This document shows positions 46,240 through 56,822 of a stretch of 64,000 bases of DNA, in pieces. Both the position numbers and the translations under genes were made by a program. The DNA is taken from assembly GCF_029784165.1 (NCBI RefSeq), contig NC_073695.1:192413357-192477356 (forward strand), written 5' to 3'. The notes under the pieces are model-generated. The model was given only the letters and a program-made list of their open reading frames with translations, was not told the DNA's origin and did no database searches. This DNA comes from Wyeomyia smithii (Eukaryota; Arthropoda; Insecta; Diptera; Culicidae). Position 1 is the first letter of the stretch; each line of letters begins with the position of its first letter.

Positions 46240-47700
46240 ACACGATTTCGAACACCTGAACATCGCTCGGACCCGCAGTTTCCTTCCCGGGTGCTGGGTC
46301 GGTGCCATGGGCATGGTTTTGATTAATGTATCAAAGTCTGCGCCTGACAGTTCATCTGGCTGGAAACAAGTCCCCCCACCAGACTAACGTCGGATGTTTA
46401 ATATGACGTTCAATTAAAATGTAAATCGTCCAATTAATATTTTTATATGATATATTAAAAATCACTTATCTGTTTGTGATGCAAATTGATCACATGTGGT
46501 TCAGGTGTGTTTGCTCAGCAGCCCGCGTCGATTGACGTTTCCAGCGAAAGCACAAGCAACCCGACAGCGAGGCGAAAAAGGGAAAAAAGTTTGAAGTTTC
46601 CATTTCCATTTTTTAAAAAAACTTTAATTAAATCTTTTACAAGCGAAACACAGTAATTAATTCACGTTGGCAGAACCGTCGGCAAACATTCAGCTCACTT
46701 AAGTAGCTACCACAACTTGTTTCGAATGCATCGATTCTGTGTCCCAAACGGATTAACCACCCTTTCTATCAAAATATGCAAAACCACACCGTTGAGCGAG
46801 AGGGATCTTTGCAGTCTAACAAAACCGACCCAATTAGGCGCGAAAACCCATCTTCACTCTGCACTGTCCTGCTGTATTTACCTCTGTTGGTAGTTGGTAG
46901 CAAAACACTTTAGAGCTCGAAATGATGTTTGCGTCCCACCCTGCGCCGTACCGAGACTACGCGGAAACACTGAAAACAGTATGCATTTAATTAGCTGTTA
47001 ACAAGCCTTTTCTCCCTGCAGGGCGGGCGGGGTGTGTGTTCCTCTTGACCCGTACTCTAACAGCGATAACCGCGCAAGCTTTTTCCGTTTCATTGCCGCG
47101 AAATTTCACCCGTGCCACAGAAGGCACAAGTAGGTACTTAATTATCAGCGATGCAATATTTATTAGTTCATTCATACAATTTATATAATTAAGCTAAAGT
47201 TTCACCGAGCGCGGCCTTGCCAGTGACGAAATTTTTGGTGCCAGCTTGTTAAGCCTTTTGATATTAGTGTTTGTTTAGCAGCAATGACTATGAAAATGGC
47301 GGAAATTCGGTAACAGTACAACCCGTTTTTTTCTGACAAGTGATTTTTTTTTCATCTCCAACGCCTGCACAAAATGCAAAGTTGCAGTTGCACCTGTTTC
47401 AATACCGACTACGGCCGGTCACGACCAAGCGGGCTTTGATTTGTGTGCTAAATTAGAATTTGGACCAACCTGTGCCCCGGCTTTGGTGGGAATAAATTAG
47501 CAAACACTCTGACCGCCGCCGCCGGGAGGCTTGCTGTAAATTGGAGCATATATTTCGAATGTTTGATTACCGGTGGGTAATTACTGCTGCTGATGGTAAT
47601 AATTGGGGATGATTATAATATCAAATCAGATTCTATTGAGCACTAATTGGATGATCGAGTTGTACAAGTCGGTGGTCGGGTGAGTGAGTCTCCTGCTGCG
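46240..47700. other. Low-repeat island, candidate cis-regulatory DNA
   Basis: Few repeats, with GC-richer blocks (46250-46330, 47020-47060, 47400-47530) among AT-rich blocks containing TAAT cores. It resembles the island at 34480-37814. No coding frame or RNA is evident. Confidence 0.3.
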
Positions 47701-48598
47701 TTTTGAATTATGCTGGTTATCGGTAGTGTAGATAATTTTATATTTCGATTAATCTTCAGTTAAATTAATAAAAACAAAAATAAAAAATTGTTTATTAACA
47801 TATTTTGTTTCTCTTTTTTGCAGGTAAGTCAGATTCTCAATACAAACCTGATGTAATTGTAAGTATTATATTGGGTACAGACAGCGAAAGTATTTTCGCT
47901 CACAGAACAATAAAAACATCAAATTGTTTTATTCAGTTCTTTAGAAAAAAGGAAATGTCATTTTTTTTAAATTTCAATACGTTTCGTAATAACCTTCAAT
48001 CAGAGAGGTTTCATTAACGGGATCGGGTATGCTATGCCATCAGCCATATTATGACAAAATACCAATACGTTTTTACAACTCGCGGAAATTTAATTGAATC
48101 CCCAGTCTCCATTTTTGTCCGAAACCCTAAAATAAAATATAAAAATAGTGAAAACCGTCCCCAATCCAAGTCAAACAATTTTGCGTTTGACCCAATTTGG
48201 GCACACGGCGAATCGAGTACCTTTTTCGCAAGTTCGGTAAAAAAACTCTTTTTCATTGATTGGCATTTTCAATTCCGCTGATTGAGCGTTAATTAAGTCG
48301 AAATTCCAAACATTCCAATTTGTCTGAATCTGAAAAAGCAGTAACCTTCTCGTTCAATGACGTTCCCCTTTTTGAGCCGACACAAATATTGGATGTTGTT
48401 TTTCTTAACTTCAATCATTTTCTTTAAAATGTTATCAGCTAGTACGAAGGAAAAAAACGTTTAAATTAGCTTTGAGGGAAACATACATTTTATTTGAAGC
48501 TTATGGTGAATTATTTATTGAAGCCTCTGATGAATTATTTATCATTACCTTATAGTAATAAAACGCTAACTGACCCGGTGAACTTCGTCCCGCCTATT
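47701..48598. other. Non-coding
   Basis: A pyrimidine tract and 'tttgcag|gtaag' near 47815-47826 look like abutting splice sites, but no coding frame supports an exon. Otherwise nothing is seen. Confidence 0.4.
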
Positions 48599-48705
48599 TT
48601 TTTCTCCCTCCGGCCGTTCTTAAACCACGTGGTCATAAAGAGGGGGACGGAGGGGGGGAGGTGGGTGTTGTCAGAAAACCACAAAAGACCACGCACGGGA
48701 ATGAG
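48599..48705. mobile_element. Degraded 'aaccacgtggt' MITE
   Basis: A segment with 'cggccgttcttaaaccacgt', G-runs and 'gaccacgcacg' resembles the 'ccacgtgg' MITE family seen at 12567 and 30702. Its right terminus is eroded and no target duplication is visible. Confidence 0.5.
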
Positions 48706-49014
48706 GGGGTTAACGAAATGACTACGTGTTCCTTTTTCCTGACTTATTGTTTATTTTATTGTTGCCACCAAGTCAAGAATGAAGCTTTGCATTTGAGAAA
48801 TATAGAATGTAGGTACTAAAAGTTTAATAACGAAAATGTAGAAAATTTAAGCTAATTTTTGGCAGTCGACAAATTAAAAGATCACGTGATTCCCTGGAGA
48901 AGTTTCGTCGTGCGTCCTTCTGGACAGTTTTATTGATAAGAGGGACTTATTTTTGTTAAGAGAAAGTCACGCAAAGGTATTGTAGATTTCAGCGTAAAGG
49001 AAAGATAACTGGTG

Positions 49015-49146
49015 GGTAGCCTGAGAATAAACCCATGCTTAAAAGTCCTTTTTGACATCGAACGGCCAGATTCTATTAAGATCCGAACCCATGACCATCC
49101 GCTTGACAAAGCGGACTCTGTAACCTTGTGACTATGCAGCTGCCCC
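49015..49146 (-). mobile_element. tRNA-derived SINE (reverse strand)
   Basis: Read on the reverse strand from 49146: 'ggggcagctgcatagtcaca' (A-box region), an anticodon-arm-like 'gagtccgctttgtcaagcgg', then 'atgggttcggatct' (B box). A body ending toward 'taagcatgggtttattctc' follows. The left (3') limit is uncertain and may extend to about 48900. Confidence 0.65.
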
Positions 49147-50694
49147 TATAATTTTGGTTAGTTCAGGTTCCTAAGCAATAATTATCTAACACTAATAAAA
49201 TAACTCTCTTCAAATAACATGGTGGCTCTGAAAAGATTCAAATTGGTGCATCTCTGATCTCGGAGCATCATTCCGATTACGGGAATGGCTTTTAATATTT
49301 TAGGTTATTTTCCAAGAACCAAAAGTAGCCTTTTTGGATTTCAAAACTGCGGCCTCTTGGCATTCGGTTTTCAAAACACCTATATTGGGTATTCAGCCAT
49401 TTTGGACTGTTAAAATGTCGTCATCTGGGGTATGTACATCATTTCGATCATTTTAGGCTGTTTCCCGAAAAAAAAAAATGGTTGAAATATGTATTTTATG
49501 TCTATGAGACCCCCATCTATTCTAGACAAGGAAAGGGTGAAAGGGCCTATCTGAACCGTACGCCGTGTTTAAGCCTATGATGAAATAATAAGTCTTTAGC
49601 TTAGCTTCTCTGAACTTGTCAAAAAATTAGTATGGTTAAGATGTGCTTTATTGTGGATCATCCTACCAGAAATCTACTCTGATACTTGCTAACAAAAGTT
49701 TCCTACAACGCCCTCAGCCAATGGAAAAGGATTAAGACACGTTTGTACGTAGAATTGAGAAGTATTATGCCTCAATAATTGTTGAAATCCACTGGCATTA
49801 GAAAAGTTCGTCTAAACAGTCTACAAAAAGTGATAAAAATCAGAAATGCTACCATTATGCGGGGCTTCTTTCGATGCGACGGACATGTCTCCGGTTTTAA
49901 CTTTGTTTTTTTTTGGTCTATTTACCAACAGGCAAGCGTTGAGACTTGCTCGTGCCGTAAACTATCGTATATTTCTTGAAGCTACTAGTCTTTCGGTAAG
50001 TTCTTACCCTTTTAGAAGCTAGAGAGAAAGAGCACAGACATAACTTTGCAATATGGCTGACAATTTAAAAATGTCCTCCTTCAATATTTTTGCTTGCTAT
50101 TTTTGTTATCTTTAACTCAAATCTAATAAAACTGATGGCCTAATATAAATATGATGAGTTTTTAGACAACATTATCGACCTACCGAAATAAATGGCCAGC
50201 AGAAACAACGGTTTTTGAAGATTTTTTTTTACTTCCACACGGCTGTTAAAGCTGAATCGTATTCTGACGTGTTGACCTTACAAAATGGCTGGCAACAAAA
50301 TTGAACACCTCCAATATTTTTGCAAGAAAAGTACAATTTTGGACTCGAAGCTGATGTAACTGATTACCTAATACGAATAAGGAACTTATTTTTTAATGTA
50401 AAGTTGTCGATTTCCCAGCATGAGCATTGGTAAATATAACCTTTTTGTATCCAAAGTTTGAGCAGATACATTTACCTCTGCACGCTTGTTGAAGCTTAAT
50501 CGTGTTCTTACAAGCACGAGCAAGTGATTTGCAGAAAACGGTTTATACCAAATGGTAAACATGGTACATTGCTTTATCAACATGTAGAATATAATGCACA
50601 AGTTTAAAATATTTTTATATTGGTTAAAAATTTGCGTAGACTAAAATGTCCTTCACAACTGTACAAAAATGCAATTTCACAATACAGTCATACC
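49147..50694. other. Non-coding, with degenerate internal repeats at about 50030-50540
   Basis: Blocks such as 'cacacggctgttaaagctga' (50236) and 'ctgcacgcttgttgaagctt' (50476) look like diverged tandem units of about 240 bp, along with paired 'ctccttcaatatttttgc' and 'cctccaatatttttgc'. No gene is visible. Confidence 0.4.
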
Positions 50695-50827
50695 TCGATA
50701 TAAGGCAACTTTATTTTTATTTTCGTTACGTTATATCGAGTTGCGTTATATTGAAGCAAAAAAAATTTTTAAAATTTTACAAGAATGTTAATGGTTACTC
50801 AAACATGCGAATCTTGGATACCACGAG

Positions 50828-52350
50828 ATAATGATTCGAGTCAACGTGTGGTCCTCTAAACGACCTCACATCTGCAATGTCTGGAAAGTGCCGACCATGA
50901 ATCAGAACATGGTCGATCTGACAGCAGGTTTCTCCATTTGGGTACGTTCAGGTGTGCTTACGTATATTCCGGCATGCGAAATAAGTGTTAGAGATAACCA
51001 TACCCCTGGCTGCAGCTCATAAAACTCCTCCTTCTCTTCATTGGGTTTATCGTTGGTCGGTGCGTACACATTTATCTGGCTGTAGTTGAAAAATTTGTCA
51101 TTAATTCTCAACACGCATATACGGACACTGATCGGCCTCCATCTAACGACACGCTTCATCTGTTTCTCTATGAGCACGAAACCGACTCCCCTTTCTGCTT
51201 TCACACCGTCTCTGTAGTAGATGTGGTACTTGAATGAAGTGCCCGCAATAAGATGTACTGCCCGGAATCCGCGTTTTCCCGTTTTAGACCACCTTACCTC
51301 CTGTATGGCAGCAACCTCCACATTCACCTTCTGCAACTGTCTAGCCAGGATACCTGCACGTGCCGGTTCGAGTAAAGTCCTTACATTTCAAGTACCGAGT
51401 TTCCAATAATCGTTGTCCTTTTTCGTTCGCCTAGGTCCATGTCGATTATTCCGTTCCGTATTATACCTAAAATGATCGTAGTATTTTACCTTCGGTATGC
51501 TGTCCTACTAGGGTTGCGATACCTAGTCTCGCGACGGGGCTGCCGTCTTAGATATAGCCGGCGAGGCACCGCGTTTCGTTATTCAGCCGCCCGCTCCGGG
51601 TCAGACGCTGTTGTACGCCGCCCCTTAGGCCTGTATCAGACTAACCGTTGTAGCGGTTGACCGCTACCGTTCCGTTCCTTTTCGACCAATCAGAGCACAG
51701 CGGTCGACCGTCGCTTGTTGTTGTTGTAAAAAATAGAATCTTTTCTATTTTTGCCGCAGACCGTTCCGAACGGTTGCCGGCTGCTGTCATTGACATGGCG
51801 AAGGCAAACGAATCTCTTCACACCTACACAAGATCACATATAGAGACTTGACAAATGAAAATGTGTGCTACTCTTTTTGGCACACACGACAGCCAGTCAA
51901 AACATTGATAGCACGGCAACGCTGGTTGGCGATGTCAATTTTCGACCAACGCACACTGGCAAAAATGAACCCAAATTCTTACTAATTAAAAGCCACTGAG
52001 CTGGATACCTCAAATAAAGCATTTCTTATGTAAATTGGTCAATAAATCGATAGGTGATATTTTCATTATTAGCAGGGCAAAAATAGAAAAGATTCTATTT
52101 TTTGCAACAACAACAAGCGACGGTCGACCGCTGTGTTCTGATTGGTCGAAAAAGAACGGAACGGTAGCGGTTGACCGCTGCAACGGTTAGTCTGATACAG
52201 GCTTTACATGGGGATACAGTCGCGTACGATCGCCCTTCCCAGTCAGCATATGACCATAGTTTCCACCGGGGGTTGGTTGGTTACCCGATCTCCGCTAAGG
52301 TTACTCGTATCCCCCTCGTGGAGGTTGGGATAGGAGTTGCTAGACAGAAG
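50828..52350 (-). pseudogene. RTE-clade LINE, 5' region and endonuclease
   Basis: The reverse strand carries a GC-rich 5' leader (about 52350-51440, split by a MITE), then the start of an apurinic-type endonuclease: 'RTLLEPARAGILARQLQKV' and 'AAIQEVRWSKTGKRGFRA'. A stop replaces Trp in the usual 'GTWNVRTL' start. After an internal deletion near 51020 the C-terminal endonuclease end is seen in another frame: 'CQIDHVLIHGRHF' and 'RSFRGPHVDSNH', with the catalytic His-type ending. The RT domain is missing. It may be the same family as the 3' end at 19521-20271. Confidence 0.85.
51628..52203. mobile_element. TTA-flanked MITE with ~125-bp terminal inverted repeats
   Basis: The left arm, beginning 'gcctgtatcagactaaccgt', is repeated inverted at the right, ending 'acggttagtctgatacaggc'. 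Pairing continues for about 125 bp with few mismatches, to 'agaatcttttctatttttgc'. TTA flanks both ends (51625-51627 and 52204-52206), as in PIF/Harbinger insertions. Removing it rejoins the RTE leader ('cgccccttacatggg'). It is 576 bp long with no transposase. The arms are well preserved, so it is probably a recent insertion. Confidence 0.92.
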
Positions 52351-52497
52351 TGAATGACCACAATGGGGTCTCAAGTGGCACGTGCCCTGCCATTTACCAA
52401 CTGATTACGCTGGTCATCCTGTATATTTAGCTGATTTTAATCTTTCAGTAATACTGTGTTTAATCTGATATTTTTGTTGAAAAATAAATCTTTTCCG

Positions 52498-52829
52498 TGA
52501 GCGGGGGCCTAGTGTGGTTGGTAACGTCTCCGCCAACCACGCTCGACGCCTGGGTTCGAATCCCACCGTCGACATAGGTGTCGATGGTTGTGAGGTGGCA
52601 TGATCCACTCACAACCAACCCAACTGGTCTAGATTCAATCCTAGCCGACACCGGGAGATTTTCGTAGGCGAGAAATCTCTGGGAACACGCCTTCCATCGC
52701 ATGAGGAAGTAAAGCCGTTGGCGCCGGTCCGTTAATAAACGGGTCGTGAGTTAGGGTCCTGGGTGTGATTGGCTACAACAGTGGCGGAACTAGAACGACG
52801 GAAAATAAGCGAGAATAAAAATAAAAAAT
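52498..52829 (+). mobile_element. tRNA-derived SINE with target duplication
   Basis: The head 'gggcctagtgtggttggtaa' (A-box region) and the exact B box 'gggttcgaatccc' are followed by a body with an internal 'gtcgac..tgtcgatgg' repeat and an A/T-rich tail. An 11-bp direct repeat 'aatcttttccg' at 52487-52497 and 52830-52840 is the target duplication and fixes the ends. The copy looks complete, at 332 bp. The layout is like the mosquito Feilai-type SINEs, but I do not assign the family. Confidence 0.92.
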
Positions 52830-53329
52830 AATCTTTTCCGCGGTGTTTTTTCGAAAAGACAAAGTTATTATTTACAACTTTGCCGAAAACGTCACACCGA
52901 TCAAACAAACCGTTCTAGCTCTAAAAGTATTTGTATTCATCCATTCCTTTTTTACACAAACCCTTTTCAAAAATTAGTCGTGTATCGCGAAAAAAAATCT
53001 TATAGCATGAGCATGAGCATGAGCATGATTGACCGCCCGCGGTTGCTACTCCGTTATTGCCAGATCAGCTGTAATTACACAGAGAACCAACAGATGATGC
53101 TTGGGACCAACATGCATCCTCAATGTGTAAAAACTGGTGACCTTAATCTTTATATTAGGCAATACCAGCGCCGGCCGCATCCGAATGCAGGTCAAAGAAG
53201 GAATTTGTATAGGAAAATGTTGACGTGATACTCGCTTTTTGGAAGCCGAGAACACCTCTGCACTTCCACGAGAAATCACTGGGATGTTGGAGAAAGGGCA
53301 AGGTACACAGCAGGGTTCGTTTTGGCAAA

Positions 53330-54125
53330 CGATGCGCTGATTTCGAGTGTCGGGTTCTTTAGAACAAGTATCGCGCGAACAAGTTCATTATATCCGTCAC
53401 GATATTCATAATGCGATTCGAAGTCATTCAGTTTGACAATGTAACACCGCAACAATAAATCGTACGCAAGGATACTGGACCTTTGATCAAATTGGGACAA
53501 CTTCAAATGATATGATATCTCCTCGTAAGGTGATCCTTTTTACACCGAAATCAGTTGCGCGTTGTTGATCTATATGTAGATAATTCGACCTCATGGAGGT
53601 ACCGACGCGGAGTCTGTAGGGGTTCGGTCAACCGGACATTTTCTACCTAACAGATCGACCAACGACGTTTCTCGTATACACTTTGTCTGCTCTAAAAAAA
53701 CGATAAGATACCGCGAAAAACGCTTATTACGAAAACTAACCATGAGTATATTTCTAGCTAAACGTCGCGATCCTCTGCGTACGACGCACGCGATGTAGCC
53801 CATGCTACTCGTAGCAATCAGCTATTTGTCGATCCCGAGTCAATCCCAATCCCGAGAAGAAACGAACGCACGTCGGCCGTCGCGATTCTTGGGAAGGTAT
53901 ACATCGCGTTTTCGTTAATCGCGATATTTATCGACCGGACGAAATCTTCGGTTAAACAGTCACAGTGAGACATGAACAAGTATCTGGGTATACCCCTCGA
54001 AATCATTATATTCCGAAAACGTTAATATAGGTAAAATTCTCCCGAGCCGCAAACGCGGTTTACATCGAAACACTACGACATTTCACGCCGATTCTATCTT
54101 AGTTGTCGATGCGAATGTTGCCTAT
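53330..54125 (-). pseudogene. CpG-dense coding-like block of unknown origin
   Basis: By hand count there are about 35 CpG in 53761-54060, against about 8 in 54181-54480. The reverse strand has three successive open stretches in different frames (63, 71 and 77 codons; for example 'YDLLLRCYIVKLNDFESHYE' near 53440). This looks like one decayed coding region with frameshifts. It shows no motif I recognise: no RT, transposase or integrase. Such blocks in Aedes are sometimes endogenous copies of RNA viruses, and this is one possibility. The internal region of the surrounding retroelement is the other. No assignment is made. Confidence 0.35.
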
Positions 54126-55249
54126 TAAATAGAAAAATTGGCAAAGTTTCATGCATACAAAGCCTTATTAATTTAAAAATGAAAATTTCCATATTGACCA
54201 TCCATTGAGCTAATATAGTCTCAAGTTTGTTAACAAAATGCCGACCTAGTCATTATTGGAACATAGTATACAAAACATAAGCAGCCCAAAAGCTAGAAAA
54301 ATCGAAAAAGTGAAGCATAAGATTTCATGTATTATCCACAACCATTGCTTTCGAGGTGAACACATGTTTGGCTGATAGAACCCTACTTGAAGCCTGACCG
54401 TTCAAAAACGTGGTAGATGACGGATTCGAGGCATACTATGCGTCATGTTGGCTCATTACTAAGTTGAGCTACTCATTACCTTGGGTGTGATCCTGTTGGA
54501 AAAATAGAAAAATGGCAAAGCTTGGTGTATCTAAAACATTAAGTGCAAACATCAGGTGTAGATGTACATACTAATCCAAAGTCTTAAAATTATTGATAAG
54601 ACCAAACCAATCATGATTATTTCAGGCTGACTAAATAGTCATCAGATGTCAAACTCAACTTTGTTGAATTTTCTATTACCTGTCATGCGAGAGTCAGTGC
54701 GTTCAAAAATTCATTGCACACGACATATCAGTGAATACATATCAATTAATCTATTCCACCATAAATTCTAATAAACAATACTATTACACGAAACTACACG
54801 AGAAAAAGGCTCCAGAAAAACACCTTAATTGCACTCTGTTTTCAATTTGGACATTCAAAACTGTAACAGTTAAACATTCATGACGAGCACAATCAAAACG
54901 GCGTGCTACGTCGTTCCGCAAACTGGCAACTACGTGGTATTCGGTGGATCATCACATGATGTGAACTATATTCGAACGCGGACCATTTAGGAAAATAAAT
55001 ATAATACCAAACGCAAATCGTGTATGTCGTATCGAGCCCATTGATAAGTTAACTCACCTGACAATTCTTAGTGCTTTTACTTGTGGGAGAAAAAAGTAAA
55101 ACAGTAAAACATCATCGCACAATCTGGTTTGCAAACAAAAAAAAAAACTACTCGCAGCCGAAAAGCTACCACACCTCGTGCACCCAACAGATCACACATT
55201 CACACTTCTGCCAAAGTCCAAAGCCCGCTAAAAACCACTACACACAGAG

Positions 55250-56157
55250 CCTATGCATTCTTGATACAAAAAAAAACATATACTCATCTGTTTTATTTTG
55301 GTTATGCCTATGCCAGCGAAACAAACGCCGACTAGCACAGCGCAACGCTACTCTCTCCGCTCTTCAGGTAGTGCAATTCTCTTCGATCACACCACCATGC
55401 ACTCCATTTTCGCACGTTAATAATGAACCGCTAGTTAGCGCGACGCACGAAGTTGGCACTCACACTCACGCAACCTAACTTGCCTTACAATTTTCAGTTT
55501 GATTTCGTGGATAAATTATAACTTCCACTCAAGAAACACTGTGTTTTTCACAAAACCTTCACTTTTCTCACTTAGATGAAGCATCACAGATCACAACTTT
55601 ACACTTTTTAACAAGTTTGGCCCCTAAAATCACTTATAAATCAATGACTTTAACGGATAGCTTTCGGGGCACGTATTATCAGTTAGCCTTGTTGCCAGCC
55701 TCCCCTATGCATTCTTAAAATATTTGATACAAAAACTTATACTCATCTGTTTTATTTTGGTTATGCCTATGCCAGCGAAAGAAACACCGACAAGCACAGC
55801 GCAACACTACTCTCTTCGCTCTCTCTCCAGATATTATCGTTCTCTTCGCTCACACCGCCATGCATTCCATTTTCGCATGTTAATAACGAACCGCTAGTTA
55901 GCGCGACGCACAAAGTAGGCACTCACACTCACGCAACTTAGCTGGCCTTACAATTTTCAATTGCAATTCGAGGAAAAATTATCACTTTCACGCAAGGAAC
56001 ACTGTGTTTTTCACAAAACCTTCACTTTTCTCACTTAGACAAAGCATCACAGATCACAACTTGACACTTTTTAACAAGTTTGGCCACTTAATTCACTTAT
56101 AAATTAATAAATTAAACGGATAGCTTTCGGGGCACGTATTATTAGTTAGCCGTGATC
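55250..56157 (-). repeat. Two tandem ~454-bp monomers
   Basis: Units begin at 55250 ('cctatgcattcttgatac') and 55704 ('cctatgcattcttaaaat') and end with 'gcttcggggcacgtatta'-type sequence. Shared blocks include 'ttttggttatgcctatgcca', 'ttagcgcgacgcac' and 'acactgtgtttttcacaaaa'. They are similar at perhaps 90%, with small indels. Long open frames here are not conserved between units. Confidence 0.88.
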
Positions 56158-56822
56158 GTATCGCGAAAAAAAATCTTATAGTACAAAATGTCATCTCTAT
56201 CTGTGTAAAGTTTTAGCCATATCAAAAATATTCAATTAAAATGGTTTCCCGGTTATTGCGGAATTTCACAGCCGATGAGAACGGTTTGCATGCAAGTTTA
56301 GCAAGTTTATATCTCAAGCTTGTATGAAATCTGCGAAGATGTGTTATCACACAATATTTCCGGTGCTCAGATTACGATGGTTAGCTTGTACATTTAGCTG
56401 ATATGTTTCAAGTACAAAATCAAGAGAAATTTCCATTTGGAAATAAAGTAAGTCAGCAATATTGAATTTCAAATGATTGAACAATTTATGTGGGCACAAT
56501 CTGTTAATGGCGAATTAGTAGAGTACACATATTGCATGAAAACTTTTTATTGTCTTCAACTCTTGCAGGATGCATAACCATTCCATCACATTGGTGCCAA
56601 TTTCACTTGAAACTTGTTTAACCCTTCACTCTACTTAAAAGTAAAACTGGATATGTTTGTGTACGGAAATTGTCTTTAATGGGCACAAAAAAGGTTTATA
56701 AGAGAAAGTATTCGTGCACGTTTGAGTGAGCATTCACAATTTTGAATCAGTGAAACCATTTTTTTTTGCTTCGATACAACGTAATGTAAAAAATAATTGC
56801 TTTATATCGAGGTATGACTGTA

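Larger units (their letters stand above)
53006..56157 (-). mobile_element. 3.15-kb insertion bounded by 24-bp direct repeats
   Basis: The direct repeat 'gtatcgcgaaaaaaaatctt' plus 'atag' is exact over 24 bp at 52982-53005 and 56158-56181. That is long for most target duplications. Read on the reverse strand, the insert starts with two tandem ~454-bp monomers (56157 to 55250) that look like promoter/5' leader units. It ends with a GC-rich tail block and a 'catgctcatgctcatgct' microsatellite at 53006. This is how some LINEs are built: 5' monomers and a simple-repeat tail. No RT is visible, so it would be internally deleted. The middle includes a CpG-dense block (53330-54125). Confidence 0.6.
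50695..56820. mobile_element. pogo/Tigger-like element filled with nested insertions
   Basis: The left end 'cagtcatacctcgatataag' and the right end 'ttatatcgaggtatgactg' are perfect inverses over 19 bp. Pairing continues, with gaps, for about 65 bp. TA flanks both ends (50693-50694 and 56821-56822). The sequence matches the 'cagt..acctcg.tata' style of pogo/Tigger termini. Subtracting the nested RTE LINE, SINE and 3.15-kb insertion leaves roughly 1.1 kb without a transposase, so the parent was non-autonomous or deleted. The ends could also be two separate copies facing each other, but the TA flanks favour one element. Confidence 0.75.

Noticed and set aside
47805..47830. Micro-exon or recursive splice site 'tttgcag|gtaag'
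   Set aside because: The juxtaposed acceptor and donor match a zero-length (recursive) splice site, but one occurrence without transcript evidence is too little to call a feature.
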